Assembly (NCBI GenBank): GCA_030831375.1
Contig: JAURLF010000242.1
Span: 1-5,337 of the forward strand
Reading direction: 5' to 3'
Origin: Gaiellales bacterium
GTDB taxonomy: Bacteria; Actinomycetota; Thermoleophilia; Gaiellales; F1-60-MAGs149
Length of the DNA: 5,337 nucleotides
The notes under the pieces were generated by a model. The model did no database searches and was not told where the DNA came from. It saw only the letters and a program-made list of their open reading frames with translations. This document shows positions 1 to 4,695 of this stretch, in pieces; within the stretch, counting starts at the first letter, position 1, and every line of letters starts with the position of its first letter. Both the position numbers and the translations under genes were made by a program.

Positions 1-1178
1 AGCGCGTGCGCGGCGGCCTGATCGACCCAGGCGCGCTGCACCAGCACGCTGAAGGCGCAGTCGCCGGCGTAGCCCGACAGGGCGGAGGCGCTGTTGAGGG
101 TGCCCGTCTTGGCGCGCACGACGCCGGCCGCGGGGCCGCTGCGCATGCGGCCGGCGAGCGTGCCGTTGACGCCGGCGGTGGCGAGCGCGTCGCGCAGGTG
201 CGGGCCGAGCTTCGGGTCGTCGTCGACGCGGGCGAGGAGGAGGCTCAGCGCGGCCGCGGTGGCGCGGTTGTCGTAGGAGAGCCCCGAGCCGTCGGCGAGC
301 GAGAGGCCGCGGTCGGGCACGCGGAGCTCGGCCAGCAGGTCGCGCTCGAGGGCGACGCCCGCCGCGGTCGTGCCGCGGCCCGTGGCCTGGGCCGCGGCCG
401 CCTTCAGGAGCATCTCCGCGACGAAGTTGTCGGAGTCGCGCCCGGCGAGCTCGGCGAGCACCTCGATCGGAGCCGACTCGACTCGGGCGAGCTCCGCGCC
501 GTCCTCCGGCGCCGGGGTCCTGGCGACGCGGGCCGGCCCGACGGCGATGCCGGCGCGGATGAGCGCGCGGCGCACGGCGCGCGCCGCGCGCAGGGTCGGC
601 GCGGACGCCGCTCGATCGACCGTCAGGGCCGACACGGGGGGCGACTGCTGCGGGATGAACTCGGGCTTCCAGCCGGGCGCGCCGGGGACCGCGTCGAAGC
701 GGCTCGCGTCGCCCTTGACGCGGCCCGTGATGCGCGTCACGCCGGCCGCCGCGAGCCGCGCCGCGAGACGGTCGGCGGTGGGCGCGTAGATGCGCCAGTA
801 GGCGTCGGCGAAGGCCGCGCTGGAGAAGGTCGGATCGCCGCCGCCGACGAGCCATACGTCGCCGGTCACGACCCCCCCGACGGGCTCCGCGCCCGCGACG
901 AGGCGCGTCGCGAGTCGCCCGTCGGGGCCGAGCGCGTCGAGCGCGGTCGCGATCGTGAGGATCTTCTGGTTCGAGGCGGGCAGCCGTCGCGCGTTCGGGC
1001 GCACGGCGGCGATGACGGCGCCGGACCCGTCGCGCACCGACACGGACGCGGCGTCGCCGACCGGGCTCTTGGCCACGAGTGAGCGCACCGCAGCGGACAG
1101 GGGGCGGGCGGCGTGCGCGGGCGCCGCCGTGACGAGCACCGCGGCGAGCACGGCGATGAGGGGAAGGGGTCGTCGCAT
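1..1178 (-). CDS. dacB: D-alanyl-D-alanine carboxypeptidase/endopeptidase, PBP4 type (peptidase family S13), 3' end cut by window edge
   Basis: A penicillin-binding-protein-4 type serine peptidase. The family removes the terminal D-Ala from peptidoglycan stem peptides and cleaves D-Ala-meso-DAP cross-links outside the cytoplasmic membrane. I read 392 codons from ATG 1178-1176 with no stop before the window edge. All three active-site motifs of the penicilloyl-serine transferase fold are present: SNQK at residues 69-72 (catalytic serine and lysine), SDN at 249-251, and KTG at 357-359. The S13 hallmark GDVWLVGGGDPTF lies at 106-118 and DGSGL at 296-300. The N-terminus (MRRPLPLIAVLAAVLV, then a likely AHA cleavage site near residue 23) is a Sec signal peptide, which supports this ATG over an in-frame GTG at 1211. 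There are 177 residues between the first and second motifs, fewer than I recall for E. coli PBP4, so the inserted domains are compact. Little should be missing after the KTG block. It is the fourth gene of the leftward row, 34 nt after the preceding stop; no clear Shine-Dalgarno is visible. The family assignment is firm; the in vivo substrate is inferred. Confidence 0.95.
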   Translation of the reverse strand, partial: MRRPLPLIAVLAAVLVTAAPAHAARPLSAAVRSLVAKSPVGDAASVSVRDGSGAVIAAVRPNARRLPASNQKILTIATALDALGPDGRLATRLVAGAEPVGGVVTGDVWLVGGGDPTFSSAAFADAYWRIYAPTADRLAARLAAAGVTRITGRVKGDASRFDAVPGAPGWKPEFIPQQSPPVSALTVDRAASAPTLRAARAVRRALIRAGIAVGPARVARTPAPEDGAELARVESAPIEVLAELAGRDSDNFVAEMLLKAAAAQATGRGTTAAGVALERDLLAELRVPDRGLSLADGSGLSYDNRATAAALSLLLARVDDDPKLGPHLRDALATAGVNGTLAGRMRSGPAAGVVRAKTGTLNSASALSGYAGDCAFSVLVQRAWVDQAAAHA

Positions 1179-1188
1179 GGGCTCGGAA

Positions 1189-1204
1189 CGGGCCGCGCGG
1201 CCCG
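1189..1204. repeat. 16-nt perfect palindrome in the gap before dacB
   Basis: The 34-nt gap between the third and fourth leftward genes holds the perfect inverted repeat CGGGCCGCGCGGCCCG. As RNA it could form a 6-bp stem with a GCGC loop. No U-run follows on either strand, so it is not a standard intrinsic terminator. It could be a protein-binding site, an RNA stability or attenuation hairpin, or chance in GC-rich DNA. Confidence 0.4.
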
Positions 1205-1212
1205 GGCCCACC

Positions 1213-2337
1213 CTACCGCAGGGGCTCCGCCGGCAGCAGGAAGCCGTCCGGGCCGGGGCGCACGGCGAGCGCACCCTCCAGGCGCCCGCCGGCGACGGCG
1301 GGGCCCTCGACCACGAGCGCGCCGTCGGTCGCGCCCGCCCGGTGCTCGGGCAGCGGCAGCCCGAGCGCGTCGAAGCGGTAGCGGTGCGGGCGGTTGAGGA
1401 GCAGCGGCGCGGCCGCGCGGTCGTCGGCGGCCGCATGCAGGACGGTGGTGCCGCTGACGTGGAGGTCGGTGCAGAGGTCCCGGGACAGCGCGCCATCGGC
1501 GACGACGAGGCAGCGCGCCGGGCGCACCGCGCGTCCCCGGCCGAGGCGCCGCGCGAGCTCGGCGAGGCGCGACGGGCGCTCGGCATCGCCGCGCTGCACG
1601 CGCAGGCTGCGGGCGCGAGCGCGCCGGCCCGGCTCGTCCATCCCGTCGGCGAGCGCCTCGACGGCGGCTCGGGTCGTCACGACGACGTCGGGGCCGAGCT
1701 CCTCCGCGTCGGCGATCCGCCCGAGCGCGACCACGGTGCCCGTCTCGAGAGCGGCGAGGGCGAGAGCGACGAGCCAGGGCCGCTCGAGCGGGGTGGCGAT
1801 CAGGAGCGTCGTCTCGGGGCGCAGGAGGTCCCCGACCTCGCGCAGCGCGCGCACGCCCGCGGCGAGCTCCGCGGACGTCAGGACGGCCCCGCCGGGCGAG
1901 GCCAGGGCGGGCCGTGACGGGTCCGGTGCGGGCGCCGGACCCGTCGCGCGCGCGGCCCGCAGGACGCCGTGCGCGGCGAGGCGCTCCAGGCTCGTGCCGT
2001 GGTCGCGGGCGGTCGGGACGGGCACGCGCACCGGGTCGAGGCCCGCGAGCCGTGCGAGCTCCGCCGCGCGGGCCGGGTCACCGGCGAAGGCCGCCGCGAA
2101 CGGGGGCTCGGCGCGACCGAGGTGCACCGCGAGTCCGGCCGCGAGGGCCGCCCGCACGACCGCGAGCACCTCGCCCTCGCGGGCCTCGTCGAGGGCCAGC
2201 GCGTCGCCGGGCCGGCAGCCCGTTTCCAGCAGGCCGTCCGCGTACTCGGCTGTCCGGGCATCCAGGGTCGCGCGGCGCACGGAGCGCCAGGCCAGGCCGG
2301 CGCGCACGCGCAGGGCGACAGGGCCGAGGGGATCCAC
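1213..2337 (-). CDS. Degenerate adenylate-forming (AMP-binding, acyl-CoA-synthetase-like) protein, probably not catalytic
   Basis: A 374-residue protein that follows the outline of the N-terminal domain of ANL-superfamily enzymes (acyl-CoA synthetases and relatives). Residues 22-72 (RATLDARTAEYADGLLETG, CRPGD, then an Ala/Gly-rich helix) match the usual start of such enzymes. Residues 149-205 match the segment after the P-loop (GGAVLTSAELAAGV, then a TPLERPWLVALALAALETG helix). Residues 326-350 (GLPLP, then GALVVEGPAV) match the late core. Key parts are absent: there is no TSGTTGxPKG P-loop, only SPGGAVLTS where it should end; no YGxTE; no TGD motif; and no C-terminal domain with the catalytic lysine. 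Normal members exceed 500 residues. I infer loss of ATP-dependent ligase activity and retention of a binding, scaffold or regulatory role, but no function is shown. Start: GTG at 2337-2335, 30 nt after the nif3-like stop. An in-frame TAG at 2370-2368 prevents a longer N-terminus. Codon use and GC match the neighbours, and the frame is intact, so it is not an obvious pseudogene. Confidence 0.75.
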   Translation of the reverse strand: MDPLGPVALRVRAGLAWRSVRRATLDARTAEYADGLLETGCRPGDALALDEAREGEVLAVVRAALAAGLAVHLGRAEPPFAAAFAGDPARAAELARLAGLDPVRVPVPTARDHGTSLERLAAHGVLRAARATGPAPAPDPSRPALASPGGAVLTSAELAAGVRALREVGDLLRPETTLLIATPLERPWLVALALAALETGTVVALGRIADAEELGPDVVVTTRAAVEALADGMDEPGRRARARSLRVQRGDAERPSRLAELARRLGRGRAVRPARCLVVADGALSRDLCTDLHVSGTTVLHAAADDRAAAPLLLNRPHRYRFDALGLPLPEHRAGATDGALVVEGPAVAGGRLEGALAVRPGPDGFLLPAEPLR

Positions 2338-2344
2338 GGAGGCG

Positions 2345-2350
2345 AGCGTA
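2345..2350 (-). promoter_or_regulatory. Possible internal -10 hexamer (TACGCT) for leaderless start of the degenerate ligase-like gene
   Basis: On the minus strand TACGCT lies 7 nt before the GTG at 2337 and fits the actinobacterial TANNNT -10 pattern. At this spacing transcription would begin at or next to the start codon. I see no -35 box. The gene may also be read from the upstream operon promoter. Confidence 0.4.
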
Positions 2351-2367
2351 GCGCCCGCCGGGGCCGG

Positions 2368-3132
2368 CTACACCGGGTTGTCGACGGGCAGGAAGCCCGT
2401 GGCCAGCCCGAAGCGCTCCGCCGCGCGCGCGGCCAGCGCCTGCACGCCGAGCGTCTCCGTGGCGTTGTGCCCCGCGGCGATGAAGTGCACGCCGAGCTCG
2501 CAGGCGAGGTACATCGCGTCCTCGCTCGGCTCGCCGGTGATGAAGGCGTCGAGGCCGGCGTCCGCCGCCTGGCGGATGTCGCGGGCCGCGCCGCCCGAGA
2601 CGATGCCCACCGTGCGCACCGGATGGTCGCCACCGGGCAGGACGAGCGGTGACGAGCCGAGCCGAGCTCCGAGCCGCGCCGCCAGGTCGCCGACCTGCTC
2701 CGGCGCGGGCAGCGCGCCCTGCACCCCGATCCGCATCCCGCGGTGCTCGCCGAACGGCGCGCGGTCCGCGAGGCCGAGGAGGTCGGCGAGGAGCGCGTTG
2801 TTGCCGAGCTCGGGGTGCGCGTCGAGCGGGAGGTGGTACGCGATCAGCGACATCCCCGCCCCGAACAGCCCCTCGAGGCGCCGCCGCTCGAGCCGGCCGA
2901 TCGTCGGGTCGGCGCCGTCCCAGAAGAGGCCGTGATGCACGAGCAGGGCGTCCGCGCCCGCGTCGGCGGCGCGCTCGATCACGTCAAGCGAGACGGAGAC
3001 CGCGGCGGCGAGGTGCGCGACCTCGTCGCGGCCGAGGACCTGCAGGCCGTTCGGGCCGTAGTCGCGGAAGGACGGCGCGGCGAGCGTCTCGTCCATCCAG
3101 CCGACGAGGTCCGCGAGCCGCACGGGACTCAT
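2368..3132 (-). CDS. Nif3/YbgI-family dinuclear metal-centre protein (GTP cyclohydrolase 1 type 2-like fold)
   Basis: A 254-residue member of the Nif3-like family, a toroidal hexameric cytoplasmic protein with a two-metal site. Its biochemical role is not settled; database names such as 'GTP cyclohydrolase 1 type 2' are poorly supported. The metal-ligand motifs are all present: LLVHHGLFW with His66 and His67, YHLPLDAH with Asp104, and AAGHNATETLGV with His222 and Glu226. They match the spacing of E. coli YbgI ligands. DYGPNGLQV at residues 24-32 and FITGEPSED at 197-205 are further family signatures. At 254 residues this is the short bacterial form without the inserted domain of longer relatives. 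The start is ATG 3132-3130, which overlaps the upstream nuclease stop as ATGA, implying translational coupling. The stop is TAG 2370-2368. No strong ribosome binding site precedes it, consistent with re-initiation. Family assignment is confident; function is open. Confidence 0.93.
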   Translation of the reverse strand: MSPVRLADLVGWMDETLAAPSFRDYGPNGLQVLGRDEVAHLAAAVSVSLDVIERAADAGADALLVHHGLFWDGADPTIGRLERRRLEGLFGAGMSLIAYHLPLDAHPELGNNALLADLLGLADRAPFGEHRGMRIGVQGALPAPEQVGDLAARLGARLGSSPLVLPGGDHPVRTVGIVSGGAARDIRQAADAGLDAFITGEPSEDAMYLACELGVHFIAAGHNATETLGVQALAARAAERFGLATGFLPVDNPV

Positions 3133-4487
3133 CCCGGCTCGCCCGCCTCGAGCGGGAGCCCGTCCGAGCCGGCCGGGACGGCGATCGCGTCGACCTGGTC
3201 GACGAGCGCGAGGCCCGTCGGGGAGACCTCGATCACGTCGCCGTTCTGGCCGACGTGGACGTTCGCGGCGTCGACCCCGTTGGCGATGGCGATCTCCGCC
3301 TGCGCCGCCAGCATCGGCTGCTCGCCGTGGATCGGGATCACGCTCGTCGGACGCAGCATGCGGATCATCTCCGCGATCTCGTCGGCGCGGGCGTGACCGG
3401 AGACGTGGATCGGGGCGTCCTGGTGCGTGACGACGCGCGCGCCGCGCATGCGCAGCATCGCCTGCAGCTCCTCAACGGGGCCCTCGTTGCCGGGGACGGG
3501 GCGCGACGCGAAGATCACGGTGTCGCCGTTGCCCGGGTTGAGGTCGGGGTGCTCGCCGCGGGCGGCGCGCGACAGCACCGCGAACTCCTCCGCCTGCGAG
3601 CCCGTGCAGATGATCATCGCCTTCGGGTTGCCCTCGACCTCGCGCTTGCCGAGCGGCGGCAGGTTGGGCGAGTGGATCTCCTTCAGGCGCTCCGCGATCT
3701 TGACGTTGCGGCGCATCGAGCGGCCGAGCAGCATGACCTGCCGGTGCGTGCGGTCCGCGGCGAGGATCGCGTGGTCGACGCGGTCGATCTGCGAGGAGAA
3801 GCTGGTCAGGATGATCCGGCCCGAGGCCTCGTCGACGACGTCGTTGAGGGGCTCGATCGTCGTCGCCTCGGACGGCGTGCGGCCCGGCAGGGGCGCGTTG
3901 GTGGAGTCGCCGAGCATGGCGATCACGCCGGCGTCGCCGAGCGCCGTCAGGCGCGCACGGTCGACCTGGCGGCGCGTGTCCTGGCCCGTCGCGTCGAGCT
4001 TGTAGTCGCCCGTCGTGACCACCGTCCCGATCGACGTGTGCAGGGCGATCGCGGCGGCGTCGGGGATCGAGTGGGCGACGCGGATGAACTCGGCGCGGAT
4101 CGGCCCGATCGCGACCTCCTGTCCCGGGTCGACCGCCTCGAGCGGCGGGATCGGCAGGTCGTGCTCCGACAGCTTCGCCTCGGTCATGGCGACGGTGAAC
4201 GGCAGCGACACGATCCGCCCCACGGGCGTGCCCGTGCGGATCAGGTGCGCGAGTGCCGCGCAGTGGTCGTCGTGCGCGTGCGTCAGGAGCACCGCGTCGA
4301 TCGGGCGGCCGCGCAGGGCGCGCACGTCGGGCAGGTACGTCTCGACGCCAAGGCCGCGCTCGGAGCCGTGCGGGAAGCCGATGCCGCAGTCGATCACGAT
4401 GCGCACGTCGTCGTGCTCGACGACCATCATGTTGCGGCCGACTTCGCCGAGGCCGCCTATCGGGGTGATGCGGATCGGGTTCGGCAC
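3129..4487 (-). CDS. rnj: Short RNase J-type metallo-beta-lactamase/beta-CASP ribonuclease
   Basis: A 452-residue RNase J family protein. RNase J enzymes are zinc-dependent 5'-3' exo- and endoribonucleases for mRNA decay and rRNA maturation in the cytoplasm. The N-terminus has the typical PIGGLGEVGRNM. Metal-binding motifs are intact: HAHDDH at residues 70-75, HSIPD with His139, GDYKLD with Asp161, and IPIHGE with His387. The beta-CASP region has DSTN (Asp194), GRSM at 255-258, CTGSQ near 294-298, VPGNE and HVSGH at 361-365. Oddities: the usual FASNxHR segment reads FSSQIDR at 230-236; the metal motif is THAHDDHC rather than THGHEDHIG; and the protein ends about 65 residues after IPIHGE, so the roughly 100-residue C-terminal domain of ~550-residue RNase J is missing. 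Start: GTG 4487-4485. An in-frame ATG at 4652 exists, but that extension reads antisense through the tRNA gene and is spurious. It heads the leftward row. It could be a second, specialised RNase J beside a full-length copy elsewhere. Confidence 0.9.
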   Translation of the reverse strand: MPNPIRITPIGGLGEVGRNMMVVEHDDVRIVIDCGIGFPHGSERGLGVETYLPDVRALRGRPIDAVLLTHAHDDHCAALAHLIRTGTPVGRIVSLPFTVAMTEAKLSEHDLPIPPLEAVDPGQEVAIGPIRAEFIRVAHSIPDAAAIALHTSIGTVVTTGDYKLDATGQDTRRQVDRARLTALGDAGVIAMLGDSTNAPLPGRTPSEATTIEPLNDVVDEASGRIILTSFSSQIDRVDHAILAADRTHRQVMLLGRSMRRNVKIAERLKEIHSPNLPPLGKREVEGNPKAMIICTGSQAEEFAVLSRAARGEHPDLNPGNGDTVIFASRPVPGNEGPVEELQAMLRMRGARVVTHQDAPIHVSGHARADEIAEMIRMLRPTSVIPIHGEQPMLAAQAEIAIANGVDAANVHVGQNGDVIEVSPTGLALVDQVDAIAVPAGSDGLPLEAGEPG

Positions 4488-4493
4488 CGCCGT

Positions 4494-4499
4494 ACGGTA
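4494..4499 (-). promoter_or_regulatory. Likely -10 hexamer (TACCGT) for leaderless transcription of the RNase J operon
   Basis: On the minus strand TACCGT sits exactly 6 nt before the GTG start at 4487 and fits the TANNNT pattern. Transcription would begin at the start codon, giving a leaderless mRNA, which is common in actinobacteria. No Shine-Dalgarno is visible and I find no recognisable -35 box. This would be the main promoter for the four leftward genes. Confidence 0.5.
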
Positions 4500-4525
4500 T
4501 CGCGAGGGGGCGGGTGCCTGCGCCG

Positions 4526-4545
4526 GCCGCCGGCGGGCCGGCGGC
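4526..4545. repeat. GC-rich inverted repeat between the divergent RNase J and tRNA-Pro genes
   Basis: The arms GCCGCCGGC (4526-4534) and GCCGGCGGC (4537-4545) are perfect 9-nt reverse complements separated by GG. As a hairpin, 8 pairs with a 4-nt loop are sterically possible. It lies just upstream of the tRNA promoter candidate and about 40 nt upstream of the RNase J start, so it could be an operator for either direction. No T-run follows on either strand, which argues against a terminator. Chance in GC-rich DNA is possible. Confidence 0.4.
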
Positions 4546-4555
4546 GCCGTTCTGC

Positions 4556-4561
4556 CATACT
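4556..4561 (+). promoter_or_regulatory. Candidate -10 box (CATACT) for tRNA-Pro
   Basis: CATACT matches TATAAT at four of six positions and lies 10 nt before the mature tRNA 5' end, which would leave only a few nucleotides of 5' leader for RNase P to remove. The surrounding DNA is otherwise nearly free of A and T. No -35 box is recognisable at the expected distance. Confidence 0.4.
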
Positions 4562-4571
4562 CCCGTCCGCC

Positions 4572-4645
4572 CGGGGTGTGGCGCAGCCTGGTAGCGCGCT
4601 CCGTTCGGGTCGGAGAGGTCCCCAGTTCAAATCTGGGCACCCCGA
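4572..4645 (+). tRNA. tRNA-Pro, anticodon CGG
   Basis: A complete 74-nt cloverleaf. The acceptor stem pairs CGGGGTG (4572-4578) with CACCCCG (4638-4644), with discriminator A at 4645. The D arm is GCGC (4581-4584) with GCGC (4594-4597) and a loop holding the conserved GG. The anticodon stem pairs CTCCG (4599-4603) with CGGAG (4611-4615) around loop TTCGGGT, so the anticodon is CGG at 4606-4608, which reads the codon CCG, common in this GC-rich genome. The T arm pairs CCCAG (4621-4625) with CTGGG (4633-4637) around TTCAAAT. The CCA end is not encoded and must be added by a nucleotidyltransferase. It lies between divergent protein genes and could be co-transcribed with the downstream membrane-protein gene, which begins 50 nt later, although that gene appears to have its own promoter. 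Confidence 0.98.
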
Positions 4646-4655
4646 TGGGCACCTG

Positions 4656-4678
4656 CCGGCGGCGTCCCGGGCCGCCGG
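4656..4678 (+). terminator. Possible hairpin terminator after tRNA-Pro
   Basis: CCGGCGGC (4656-4663) and GCCGCCGG (4671-4678) form a perfect 8-bp stem with a 7-nt loop, starting 10 nt after the tRNA 3' end. There is no U-tract after it, so termination would have to be of the U-less type often proposed in high-GC actinobacteria. It may instead only serve 3'-end processing of the tRNA precursor. Confidence 0.35.
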
Positions 4679-4683
4679 GCCTC

Positions 4684-4689
4684 TAGGCT
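4684..4689 (+). promoter_or_regulatory. Likely -10 hexamer (TAGGCT) for leaderless start of the membrane-protein gene
   Basis: TAGGCT lies exactly 6 nt before ATG 4696 and fits TANNNT, the same layout as in front of the RNase J gene. No Shine-Dalgarno lies before this ATG and no -35 box is obvious. I infer a leaderless transcript independent of the tRNA. Confidence 0.5.
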
Positions 4690-4695
4690 GGGCGC

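Noticed and set aside
6..1082. Long plus-strand open frame opposite dacB (and a shorter one at 370-789)
   Set aside because: The translation is Arg/Ala/Gly-rich without any domain, while the opposite strand encodes a PBP4 with all catalytic motifs. It is a high-GC shadow.
1213..2337. Calling the third leftward gene a pseudogene
   Set aside because: The frame is open over its whole length, the start has a promoter-like hexamer, and the flanking spacers are short and tidy. Loss of catalytic motifs looks like divergence, although decay cannot be fully excluded without orthologues.
955..2935. Overlapping plus-strand frames at 955-1917, 1394-2935 and 1969-2652, and the minus-strand frame 1878-2633
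   Set aside because: They have low-complexity Arg/Ala/Ser/Pro composition and run across real gene boundaries. They are explained by scarcity of stop codons in GC-rich DNA.
4488..4652. N-terminal extension of the RNase J reading frame to an in-frame ATG at 4652
   Set aside because: The extra 55 residues are a translation of the antisense strand of the tRNA-Pro gene and of the GC-rich spacer, a well-known annotation artefact. The family N-terminus (PIGGLGEVGRNM) begins a few residues after GTG 4487.
3427..4686. Plus-strand frames opposite RNase J (3427-4005 and 4015-4686)
   Set aside because: The minus strand carries intact RNase J motifs throughout. One of these frames also runs through the tRNA, and no domain is recognisable in either.
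4572..4695. tRNA-Pro as an integration site for a mobile element
   Set aside because: No second copy of the tRNA 3' end is seen in the window, there is no integrase, and base composition does not change on either side.
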